Shown here one piece after another: positions 1-5,793 of a DNA stretch of 5,798 bases (its first letter is position 1; the number at the start of each line of letters is the position of its first letter). Location of the stretch: positions 1 to 5,798 of the forward strand of contig CANHAW010000153.1 of assembly GCA_947458675.1 (NCBI GenBank), read 5' to 3'. The notes beneath the pieces are model-generated. The model was not told where the DNA came from. It was given only the letters and a program-made list of their open reading frames with translations, and searched no databases. Source of the DNA: Beijerinckiaceae bacterium. Lineage in GTDB: Bacteria > Pseudomonadota > Alphaproteobacteria > Rhizobiales > Beijerinckiaceae. The translations under genes were made by a program, and so were the position numbers.

Positions 1-4
1 CCTC

Positions 5-865
5 ATGCTTGAGGCGCAGGCCGATGTTCAGCCTGCACGTGACACGCCGACCATCTGGCGCGGCATGAACATGCCGGAACTGGCGCGTGCCTATTCGCCG
101 CGTCTGCAAGCCGATATGCGCGCCGTCTTCGCCAAATGGAATGAAGAGGGCGCAGCCTTTCGCGCCGATCAAACGGGCCTCGATCTGCGCTATGGGCCGA
201 CGCGCGACGAGGTGCTCGATTTCTATCCGGCACAAAGGCGCAATGCGCCGCTCTGGGTTTTCATGCATGGCGGCTATTGGCAGGCCTGCACCAAGGATCA
301 GCACGGACAATTTGCCGAAGGCATGTTGCGCAACGGCTTTGCTGTCGCCAATCTCGATTATGGTCTTGCGCCCGAGGCCTCGCTTGCCGAAATCGTCGTG
401 CAGATGCGCCATGCGCTGCAATTTCTGATCAAACATGCCGCTGCGCTCGGCTTCGATCCCGCGCAGATTCATCTGGCCGGCCATAGTGCCGGGGCGCATC
501 TGGCCGCCATGGCGGCCATAGATCCGCATGGTCCGGCCATCGCCTCCGCTCTGTTGCTCTCGGGCGTGTTCGATCTCGAGCCTTTGTTCCACCTGCCCAT
601 GGGTCGGGTCATCGGCCTCGATTCGCGAAATTGGCGGGTGCTCTCGCCAGCCTTCAGCCCGCCGCCCAAGGTCAAGATAGGCCTGGCTGTCGGGGCGCTG
701 GAAACCGATGAATTCAAGCGCCAGTCGGCGGACATGGCCAGCCTATGGGGTGCAGCGACCCCTCTTTATCCAGAAAACTGTAATCATTTCAGTCTTCTGG
801 AGGGTTTGCGCGAGCCCGGACCGCTGCTTGATCTTGCTGTGCGGACAGCCTCAGCTCAGCCCTGA
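5..865 (+). CDS. Alpha/beta hydrolase, arylformamidase (kynurenine formamidase)-like esterase
   Basis: A cytoplasmic serine hydrolase of the alpha/beta fold, probably acting on an ester, formamide or similar acyl bond; the substrate is unknown. Visible motifs are the oxyanion-hole segment HGGYW at residues 88-92, the nucleophile elbow G-H-S-A-G at 159-163 with Ser161, a late segment GALETDEF (230-237) where the family carries its acid, and His261 in NHFSLLE. The acid position that is Asp in animal kynurenine formamidases seems to be Glu233 here, with Asp235 as an alternative. No signal peptide or membrane segment is visible. At 286 residues it has the usual family length. The ATG at 5 is used because the conserved-looking W-R-G-M segment (18-21) precedes the next Met codons at 65 and 71. 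The frame is open to the window edge, so a start further upstream is possible. Nothing nearby indicates tryptophan catabolism, so true kynurenine formamidase activity is not assumed. Confidence 0.9.
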   Translation: MLEAQADVQPARDTPTIWRGMNMPELARAYSPRLQADMRAVFAKWNEEGAAFRADQTGLDLRYGPTRDEVLDFYPAQRRNAPLWVFMHGGYWQACTKDQHGQFAEGMLRNGFAVANLDYGLAPEASLAEIVVQMRHALQFLIKHAAALGFDPAQIHLAGHSAGAHLAAMAAIDPHGPAIASALLLSGVFDLEPLFHLPMGRVIGLDSRNWRVLSPAFSPPPKVKIGLAVGALETDEFKRQSADMASLWGAATPLYPENCNHFSLLEGLREPGPLLDLAVRTASAQP

Positions 866-882
866 CCAAAGAAAAACTTTGG
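866..882 (+). other. Small hairpin directly after the hydrolase stop codon
   Basis: CCAAAG (866-871) and CTTTGG (877-882) form a perfect 6-bp stem with an AAAAA loop, starting at the base after the TGA stop. No T-tract follows, so it does not meet the usual standard for an intrinsic terminator. It could protect the 3' end of the transcript or be a weak pause site. Confidence 0.35.
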
Positions 883-1029
883 CCTGAATCAAGCGAAATG
901 TTTTGGACAGGCTGGATCGAGACCGGCTAGTCTTATCTCATCGAAGTCGCGAAGGGCTTTGGGTGGGGCCTCAAATTCCCCTCCGCCATTCAGAAGCGAC
1001 CTGATTGTCCGAGGGAGGGAATACGGGCC

Positions 1030-1395
1030 ATGGCAGAACAATTCGTGGGTCGTTTGTCCGAATTCGTCGACGGCAGCCGCCAGATCGTCAAGGTCGGCAA
1101 AGCCGAGATCGGCGTTTTCCGTCATGAGGGCGAGTTCTTCGCCTATAGCAATTATTGCCTGCATCAGGGCGGCCCGGCCTGCGAGGGCCTGATCATCGCC
1201 AAGGTCGAAGAGCATCTGCGCGAGGACAAGACCTCCATGGGTCTCTATTTCTCGGAAAAAGATCTCAATTTCGTCTGCCCCTGGCACGGCTACGAATATG
1301 ACATGAAGACGGGCGAGTGCATCTCGGACCGCAAGCTGAAATTGAAGCGCTACGAAGTGGTGCAAAAGGGAGACGACATCTATGTCGTCGCCTGA
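1030..1395 (+). CDS. Rieske [2Fe-2S] ferredoxin-like protein with extended inter-ligand loop
   Basis: A soluble one-electron carrier or Rieske subunit of 121 residues. The cluster ligands are clear: C43-L-H45 and C83-P-W-H86, the C-x-H and C-x2-H boxes of Rieske proteins. The surrounding residues (LHQGGP after the first box, GYEYDMKTGEC after the second) are typical of Rieske ferredoxins and oxygenase Rieske domains. There is no signal sequence or membrane anchor, so it should be cytoplasmic. The odd point is spacing: 37 residues separate His45 from Cys83, whereas dioxygenase ferredoxins usually have about 16. The extra segment, roughly 55-80, is charged and includes EEHLRED. A purine-rich ribosome binding site (GGGAGGGA, 1013-1020) lies 9 bases before the ATG. 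The 3' end overlaps the next gene by 14 bases, which points to translational coupling. The redox partner is unknown; no reductase or oxygenase alpha subunit is in the window. Confidence 0.94.
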   Translation: MAEQFVGRLSEFVDGSRQIVKVGKAEIGVFRHEGEFFAYSNYCLHQGGPACEGLIIAKVEEHLREDKTSMGLYFSEKDLNFVCPWHGYEYDMKTGECISDRKLKLKRYEVVQKGDDIYVVA

Positions 1396-1690
1396 GAGCG
1401 CGGCGCCTTCATCCATCACAGATCGCGCGCTGTCTCTGGCGCGCGACATCGAGCTTGCCACGCTGAATGGCAAGCTCGACGCCATCGATCCGCAGGCCAT
1501 GCAGGTGATCCTTGCTGCGCTCGCCAAGGCCTATGGCGCCAATGTCGAAGCGGGGCAGACTTATCCCGCGCTCGCCGGTCCGCAGGCCGTCTCTGGCACG
1601 GATGTACTCACACTTTGCGGCGGGCTGCTGAAGGCCGCCGATTTGCAGGTTTTCGAACTCGGAATGTGGCAGAGCTGGACGGGCCGATAG
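1382..1690 (+). CDS. Small conserved-looking hypothetical protein in the Rieske/amidohydrolase operon
   Basis: I do not recognise this 102-residue protein. Its start overlaps the end of the Rieske gene by 14 bases in another frame, and it has a good ribosome binding site (GGGAG, 1368-1372) 9 bases before the ATG, both signs of a real coupled gene. The first 12 residues are low-complexity Ser/Ala/Pro. Residues 13-52 look helical (DRALSLARDIELA, then QAMQVILAALAKAYGANV), and the C-terminus ends with FELGMWQSWTGR, rich in aromatics. There is one cysteine (Cys79) and no HTH, membrane segment or metal motif. It ends 33 bases before the amidohydrolase start, so it is probably cotranscribed. A role as an accessory or subunit of the neighbouring Rieske protein or amidohydrolase is inferred from position only. 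Confidence 0.8.
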   Translation: MSSPESAAPSSITDRALSLARDIELATLNGKLDAIDPQAMQVILAALAKAYGANVEAGQTYPALAGPQAVSGTDVLTLCGGLLKAADLQVFELGMWQSWTGR

Positions 1691-1713
1691 CGCTCCGCCT
1701 GACCGCACGGAAT

Positions 1714-1719
1714 GGAGGG
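1714..1719 (+). promoter_or_regulatory. Ribosome binding site that decides the amidohydrolase start
   Basis: GGAGGG at 1714-1719 sits 4 bases before the ATG at 1724. The earlier in-frame ATG at 1712 overlaps this motif and has no Shine-Dalgarno sequence of its own, so 1724 is the better start. Confidence 0.65.
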
Positions 1720-1723
1720 TACA

Positions 1724-2962
1724 ATGGATCTCATTGCTGACCGTGGACGTCGCGTCACCGTCGAAGAGCTCAATACGTCGAAGCTCCTCGCCCATGCCGC
1801 CGAACAGGCGCGCGAGCGCAAATATGAAGATATGCTCATCGTCGATTGCGATGCGCATCATTACGAGAATGAGAATTTCGGCGAAATTCTCCCCTATATG
1901 GAAAATGACGTTCTGCGCCAGCTGACCATGTCAGGCCGCGCCAAGGGCCGTCATTCCATCGTCCCCGGCCAGGTTGGCTATCAGGACATGGGCGGTCGCG
2001 TCACACGCTATCCGCTTCGCATGACGGAAAAGACCGAGCCCGGCAAGCTGCGCGATGTGCAGCTCGGCGAGCGCTGGATGGACGCCATGGGCGTCGATTA
2101 TTCCTGCCTCTTCCCCACCGGCATGCTCAATGTCGGCCTGCATCCGCAGAAGGAAATGGAAGTCGAACTCTGCTGGGCCTACAATCGTTGGCTCACCGAG
2201 CGCGTTCTGCCGGAAAACCACGGCCGCTTCTACACGCAGCTCGCTTTGCCTTTGTCCGATCCCGATGCATCCTTGCGTCAGGTCGAAACATTCGGCGGCT
2301 GCAAGGGCGTGACCGGCTTTATGGTGACGACCGTGCGCACGCTTCCCGTGCACGACAATGCGCTGATGAAAGTCTATCGCGCGATTGAAGAGCGCGGCCT
2401 GTCGCTGGCCTTCCATTCGGGTCCGAACTGGGGCGAGCCTGTGTTCCGTGGCTGCAACCGCTTCATCAGCGTGCATGCTTTGGGCTTCTCTTTCTACAAC
2501 ATCCTGCACTGCACGAACTGGGTCATCAACGGCATGGGCGAACGCTTCCCCAAGCTGCCTGTGATCTGGATCGAATCCGGCCTCGCCTGGGTGCCCTTCC
2601 TCATGCAGCGTCTCGACCACGAATATATGATGCGTCCGTCGGAAGCCCCGCTGCTGAAGAAGAAGCCGTCGGATTATATGCGCGACATGTTCTATTCGAC
2701 GCAGCCGATGGAAATACAGGATATGGAAGCGCTCGAATGCACGTTCCGCATGATCAATGCGGAAACGCAGCTCATGTATGCATCCGATTATCCGCACTGG
2801 GATTTCGATCTGCCCAGCACGATTTACGATCTGCCGTTCCTGTCCGAGAAGGCCAAGCACAATATTCTCGGCGGCACGGCGGCCCGTATCTTCAAGCTTC
2901 CTCCGCGCAACGAGAAGCAGAAGGCAAACCTTATAAAATACGGGAATTACACTGCAGGCTGA
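1724..2962 (+). CDS. Metal-dependent amidohydrolase family protein (Amidohydro_2 type)
   Basis: A predicted cytoplasmic TIM-barrel metal enzyme of 412 residues in the family that includes amidohydrolases and non-oxidative decarboxylases such as ACMSD and gamma-resorcylate decarboxylase. Counting from the ATG at 1724, the first barrel strand ends in IVDCDAHHYE (39-48), giving an Asp43-x-His45-x-x-Glu48 metal-type motif. His231 in LAFHSG is a likely metal ligand. His251 or His262 may supply the second histidine. Glu284 in WIESGLAW is typical of the family, and Asp355 in ASDYPHWD is the expected catalytic or metal-binding aspartate. About 38 residues precede the barrel, more than in minimal members. 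It is the last gene of the Rieske operon and is followed by a strong terminator. The substrate and reaction type (C-N hydrolysis or decarboxylation) cannot be decided from sequence. An alternative start at 1712 would add four residues. Confidence 0.94.
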   Translation: MDLIADRGRRVTVEELNTSKLLAHAAEQARERKYEDMLIVDCDAHHYENENFGEILPYMENDVLRQLTMSGRAKGRHSIVPGQVGYQDMGGRVTRYPLRMTEKTEPGKLRDVQLGERWMDAMGVDYSCLFPTGMLNVGLHPQKEMEVELCWAYNRWLTERVLPENHGRFYTQLALPLSDPDASLRQVETFGGCKGVTGFMVTTVRTLPVHDNALMKVYRAIEERGLSLAFHSGPNWGEPVFRGCNRFISVHALGFSFYNILHCTNWVINGMGERFPKLPVIWIESGLAWVPFLMQRLDHEYMMRPSEAPLLKKKPSDYMRDMFYSTQPMEIQDMEALECTFRMINAETQLMYASDYPHWDFDLPSTIYDLPFLSEKAKHNILGGTAARIFKLPPRNEKQKANLIKYGNYTAG

Positions 2963-3030
2963 CCTGGGGTGCGGTGTACCGGCGAAAAGCCCGGCTCGTA
3001 ATCAGAAGCCGATTAACGGCTCTCGACTTG

Positions 3031-3060
3031 AAAGGCGGCCTCAGGCCGCCTTTTTCTTTT
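3031..3060 (+). terminator. Rho-independent terminator after the amidohydrolase
   Basis: AAAGGCGGCC (3031-3040) pairs perfectly with GGCCGCCTTT (3044-3053) around a TCA loop, and the run TTTTTCTTTT (3051-3060) follows. It ends the operon 70-100 bases after the amidohydrolase stop. A weaker hairpin with a 5-bp stem (AGCCG 3007-3011, CGGCT 3017-3021) lies just upstream and may assist. Confidence 0.9.
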
Positions 3061-3100
3061 CAGGCCGCCGCGTGTAGGATCGCGCCGTTCCGCATGGCGG

Positions 3101-3107
3101 GGAGGGG
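3101..3107 (+). promoter_or_regulatory. Strong Shine-Dalgarno sequence before an ATC start
   Basis: GGAGGGG at 3101-3107 is the best ribosome binding site in this stretch. It lies 3 bases (5 from the GGAGG core) before ATC at 3111, the codon that aligns with the usual first residue of LysR regulators. It supports initiation there rather than at the GTG at 3144. Confidence 0.6.
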
Positions 3108-3110
3108 CAC

Positions 3111-4034
3111 ATCAATCTCAGGCAGCTCACCTATTTTCTGCGCGTGGTCGAAGCCGGCAATATGACGGCAGCGGCAGAGCAGCTCAATCTGGCGCAGCCG
3201 GCGCTGGGTGCGCAGATTCGTGCGCTGGAAAAAGAGCTGAATGTTGCTCTTGTCATTCGCCATTCGCGCGGCGTCTCCCCGACAGAAGCAGGCCGTCGTC
3301 TTTATGAGCGCGCCAAGACATTGCTGCGCGATGTCGATGATATCAGGCGCGAAGTGCAATCGATTGGTCTGGCGAAAAAAGACTCGATCGTGCTTGGCCT
3401 CTCGCCGTCCATCATGCTGCTGATTGGCGCCGATGTCCTGCTCGAGGCGCGCCGCGAAATGCCCAATGTCGTTCTCAGCCTGTCGGAAGAGCGCTCCGTC
3501 GTTCTGGCTGAGGCTCTGGAGCGCGAGCAGCTCGATGTCATCCTGGCCTATAATATCGGACCGCGCACCGGCTTTGAGCGAAAGGCTTTGCTCGAGGAAG
3601 ATTTTCTCTTTGTGACGGCGCCGGAAAATGCTTCCGCAGAGCCGACCATTTCTTTTGCCGAAGCGCTGGAAACAGAACTTGTCATTGGCGGCGAGCGCGG
3701 GCTCATTCGTTCCATTGTCGAGCAGGAGGCCAAGCGCCTGTCGCTCAAATTGCGGATCGCCTTCGAGGTTCATTCGATCAATTCGATGAAGTCGCTGATT
3801 GCACGCGGCGTGGGGGCGAGCATCATGCCCTATTCGCTGGCAGCCGAAGAATTGCGTTCAGGCAAATTGGTCGGACGCAAGATCGACCGGCCGGCGCTGA
3901 CGCGCACACTTTATGAAGTTGTTCCCGCTGCCCATCATGCTCATGCGCCCGAAGGCGAAATGACGCGTTTTGTTGAAAAACTCGAAGGCCGGATCCTTGC
4001 GGCACTTGGAGCTTTTGGGCGGGCGCTGAAATAG
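3111..4034 (+). CDS. LysR-type transcriptional regulator (Nac/Cbl-like), apparent ATC start
   Basis: A DNA-binding regulator with the two-part LysR layout: an N-terminal winged HTH (about residues 1-60, recognition segment M18 to R37 with A-A-A-E-Q-L and QPALGAQIRALE) and a C-terminal periplasmic-binding-protein-like effector domain (about 90-300). The N-terminal half, with AQPAL, ELN, IRHSRGVSPTEAG, resembles Nac and Cbl from memory. The first residues are N-L-R-Q-L-T-Y-F-L-R-V-V-E-A-G, the normal start of helix 1, yet no ATG, GTG or TTG exists in frame between the stop at 3075 and GTG at 3144. ATC at 3111, behind GGAGGGG, is therefore the likely start, giving 307 residues, the usual length. 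Starting at 3144 would remove most of helix 1. The gene lies after the operon terminator in the same direction, so it needs its own promoter; a TAGGAT at 3075-3080 is a poor -10 candidate. The inducer and targets are unknown. Confidence 0.92.
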   Translation: MNLRQLTYFLRVVEAGNMTAAAEQLNLAQPALGAQIRALEKELNVALVIRHSRGVSPTEAGRRLYERAKTLLRDVDDIRREVQSIGLAKKDSIVLGLSPSIMLLIGADVLLEARREMPNVVLSLSEERSVVLAEALEREQLDVILAYNIGPRTGFERKALLEEDFLFVTAPENASAEPTISFAEALETELVIGGERGLIRSIVEQEAKRLSLKLRIAFEVHSINSMKSLIARGVGASIMPYSLAAEELRSGKLVGRKIDRPALTRTLYEVVPAAHHAHAPEGEMTRFVEKLEGRILAALGAFGRALK

Positions 4035-4060
4035 GATGGATTGACAGGCGACCCCGCCTC

Positions 4061-4080
4061 GGAGGAGTTTGTTTTCCTCC
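4061..4080 (+). other. Hairpin at the transporter leader that can hide a Shine-Dalgarno sequence
   Basis: GGAGGA (4061-4066) and TCCTCC (4075-4080) are perfect inverted repeats around the loop GTTTGTTT. A smaller stem AGGCG/CGCCT (4046-4050 and 4055-4059) sits directly upstream. The GGAGGA arm is a perfect anti-16S motif, so folding would sequester it. There is no trailing T-run, so this is not a standard terminator. Confidence 0.4.
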
Positions 4081-5337
4081 TGCGCTCTGAGCCGAGCGTG
4101 CCTGTTCCACCGGTGCCTCTTGTCCCAATATGGCGGTTTCGCCGCTTTCCGCTACCGCGATTTCACCGCCTTCTACATCGCGCGCACATTTAATGCGCTC
4201 GCCGTCAGAATGGTCGATGTCGCCATCGGCTGGCTGATTTATCAGATGACCGGGAGCGCTTTTGCGCTGGGCCTTGTCGGTCTTTGCATTTTCGTGCCGA
4301 ATATTTTGCTGGCACTGCCGGCAGGCCAGATTGCCGACATGTATGACCGCAAACATGTGCTGGTTGCATGCAACCTTCTGTCCGCCTCGGCTGCGATCGG
4401 TCTTTTCGTTGCATCTGTGAGCGGGCATTTGAGTGTGCCGCTGCTTTATGCCGTGATCGTCATCTTCGGTATTGCGCGGGCCTTTTCGGGCGCATCGAGT
4501 CAGGCCATCGTGCCGAGCCTTGTGCCGCCGCAACATCTCGGCAATGCCATAGCCTTGAGTTCGGCCGCCTATCAGACCGCTACAATCGGCGGGCCTGCCA
4601 TTGGCGGGCTGCTATTTGCATTCGGCGGAACTTTTGTTTTCGGCGCGACAGCTTTTTGCTTTTGTACCGGCCTTGTCGGTTATCTGATCCTGCGTCGTCG
4701 CGGCGTGACCGACAGGCCGGATAAATTCAGCCTCGCCTATATGACGGCCGGACTGTCTTTCATTTTCTCCAAGCCGATCCTGCTGGGGGCGATCACGCTC
4801 GATCTCTTCGCCGTTCTGCTGGGAGGCGCAACAGCGCTGCTGCCGATTTTCGCGGCGGATATTTTTCTCGTCGATCCTTTTGGTCTCGGCCTGTTGCGCA
4901 GCGCGCCTGCAGTGGGTGCTTTGGTCATGTCGATTGCGCTCGCGCATTATCCGCTGCGCCGTCGCGCCGGCCTGCGCCTGTTTCAGACAGTGGCCTTGTT
5001 TGGCATAGCCACGATCGGCTTTGGTCTCTCCACCAATTTTTACGTGGCGCTTGGATTTCTCTTCGTGCTGGGCGCCGCCGATATGATCAGCGTCTTCATT
5101 CGCTCATCGCTGATCCAGATCGAAACGCCCGATGAAATGCGCGGGCGCGTTGCTGCCGTGAATATGGTTTTCGTCGGCGCTTCCAACGAACTCGGCGAAT
5201 TCGAATCCGGCGCTGTGGCGGCTCTCATCGGCCCCGTGCCGGCCGTCGTTGCCGGTGGGCTCGGCACGATTCTCGTGGCCGTCATCTGCGCCCGCCGTTT
5301 TCCCCAGCTCTACAGGCGCGATGCGCTGACCGGCTGA
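4069..5337 (+). CDS. MFS transporter, EntS-like MFS_3 family, TTG start
   Basis: An inner-membrane major facilitator exporter of 422 residues, about the family's normal length, with the many hydrophobic segments expected of a 12-helix protein. The loop 2-3 signature (motif A) is G-Q-I-A-D-M-Y-D-R-K at 86-95. The segment DEMRGRVAAVNMVF (355-368), with S-N-E-L-G and an E-S-G following, matches the conserved late part of the EntS-like family that exports siderophores and other small molecules. There is no in-frame ATG near the beginning. TTG at 4069 is the outermost start but has GGAGGAG only one base upstream. TTG at 4120 gives an N-terminus (S-Q-Y-G-G-F-A-A-F-R-Y-R-D-F) closer to the family but with no visible ribosome binding site. 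The gene starts 34 bases after the LysR stop without a terminator between, so cotranscription is likely. The substrate cannot be inferred. Confidence 0.92.
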   Translation: MFSSCALSRACLFHRCLLSQYGGFAAFRYRDFTAFYIARTFNALAVRMVDVAIGWLIYQMTGSAFALGLVGLCIFVPNILLALPAGQIADMYDRKHVLVACNLLSASAAIGLFVASVSGHLSVPLLYAVIVIFGIARAFSGASSQAIVPSLVPPQHLGNAIALSSAAYQTATIGGPAIGGLLFAFGGTFVFGATAFCFCTGLVGYLILRRRGVTDRPDKFSLAYMTAGLSFIFSKPILLGAITLDLFAVLLGGATALLPIFAADIFLVDPFGLGLLRSAPAVGALVMSIALAHYPLRRRAGLRLFQTVALFGIATIGFGLSTNFYVALGFLFVLGAADMISVFIRSSLIQIETPDEMRGRVAAVNMVFVGASNELGEFESGAVAALIGPVPAVVAGGLGTILVAVICARRFPQLYRRDALTG

Positions 5338-5382
5338 TTGGCTCGCCATTGCGAAGAGGCCGCTTGTCTGGCCAACGTGACC

Positions 5383-5411
5383 TTGACTTTTGGCCCGTTT
5401 CAGACTAGAAC
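5383..5411 (+). promoter_or_regulatory. Sigma-70-type promoter before the HhH gene
   Basis: TTGACT (5383-5388, within CCTTGACT) and TAGAAC (5406-5411) are separated by exactly 17 bases. The -35 matches the CTTGAC form common in alphaproteobacteria. Transcription would begin near 5417-5419, about 35 bases before the ATG at 5452. The -10 is overlapped by the LexA-type box. Confidence 0.6.
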
Positions 5412-5422
5412 AAAACATGAAC
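5408..5422 (+). promoter_or_regulatory. LexA (SOS) operator, alphaproteobacterial type
   Basis: GAACAAAACATGAAC is an exact match to the direct-repeat SOS box of alphaproteobacteria, GAAC-N7-GAAC (GTTC-N7-GTTC on the other strand), including the A-rich stretch usual after the first half. It covers the -10 hexamer and the likely transcription start, the position expected for repression. The downstream gene encodes a DNA-repair-type domain, which supports the call. Confidence 0.75.
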
Positions 5423-5451
5423 AGAAATGAGCGGGAAAGCAGGGCTGGTTC

Positions 5452-5736
5452 ATGTCGCACAAGCTCAAAGGGCAGATGGTCTTTCCTGTCGATATCAATC
5501 GCGCGCCGCGCAAACTTCTCCTCAGCGTGCCGGGGCTGGGCGAGAAAAGCGTGGATCGCATTTTGAAAGGCCGCCGCGGGAAGGCCTTGCGACTGGCCGA
5601 TGTGGCGCGGCTGACGCGGGGCTTGCGATGGGCGCGTCCCTTCATCATGACGCGGGACTGGAACCCGCTGATTCATGCGCGTCCAGCATCACCCATTCCG
5701 CCGCAATTGGCGCTGTTCGAGGGGGAGGGGCTTTGA
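5452..5736 (+). CDS. Stand-alone helix-hairpin-helix protein resembling the C-terminus of radical-SAM DNA repair proteins
   Basis: A 94-residue basic protein, likely DNA-binding. Residues 12-40 (P-V-D-I-N-R-A-P-R, then L-L-S-V-P-G-L-G, then S-V-D-R-I-L) form a helix-hairpin-helix with the hairpin PGLG at 27-30. The following R-P-F-I (62-65) and the C-terminal Q-L-A-L-F (85-89) also resemble, from memory, the end of the roughly 400-residue putative DNA modification/repair radical SAM proteins that pair with UDG-like proteins (TIGR03916 type). The whole radical SAM part is absent: an in-frame stop lies at 5428, and the upstream 114 bases hold a promoter rather than coding remnants. QLALF fits the beta-clamp binding consensus QL(S/D)LF. 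The start at 5452 has a modest AGGG (5441-5444) 7 bases upstream. The overlapping promoter and LexA box imply damage-inducible expression. It could be a functional mini-protein or a relic; intact frame and regulation favour function. Confidence 0.85.
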   Translation: MSHKLKGQMVFPVDINRAPRKLLLSVPGLGEKSVDRILKGRRGKALRLADVARLTRGLRWARPFIMTRDWNPLIHARPASPIPPQLALFEGEGL

Positions 5737-5793
5737 CTTTCGCTCCCGTTTTCTTAAGCATCGCTGTGAGTTTGAATTCGGGAGGAAACAAGA

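Noticed and set aside
903..936. Possible promoter (TTGGAC with TAGTCT) and the partial palindrome AGAC-N6-GTCT (920-933) before the Rieske gene
   Set aside because: The spacing is 19 bases with a poor -10, and the palindrome arms are only 4 bp; a promoter is likely in this gap, but these elements are too weak to annotate.
962..984. Imperfect inverted repeat GGTGGGG / CCCCTCC in the Rieske leader
   Set aside because: A 7-bp stem with a mismatch and a 9-base loop is not unusual in GC-rich DNA, and no regulatory partner is evident.
889..1527. Long open frame on the minus strand opposite the Rieske gene
   Set aside because: It lies opposite a gene with clear Rieske ligands and shows no recognisable domain; long antisense frames are expected in GC-rich coding DNA.
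1931..2860. 309-residue open frame on the minus strand
   Set aside because: It mirrors the amidohydrolase, is unusually rich in His, Arg and Ala, and has no family resemblance.
2737..3165. 142-residue + strand frame across the operon terminator
   Set aside because: It starts inside the amidohydrolase in another frame and crosses a strong terminator; only its last 23 codons are mentioned as a possible leader ORF.
4041..4046. Perfect TTGACA hexamer after the LysR stop codon as a -35 for the transporter
   Set aside because: No acceptable -10 hexamer lies 16-18 bases downstream; the region there is GGAGGAGTTTG.
5104..5676. 190-residue open frame on the minus strand across the SOS-type promoter
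   Set aside because: It is antisense to the transporter end and the HhH gene and crosses a convincing promoter/operator; no domain is visible.
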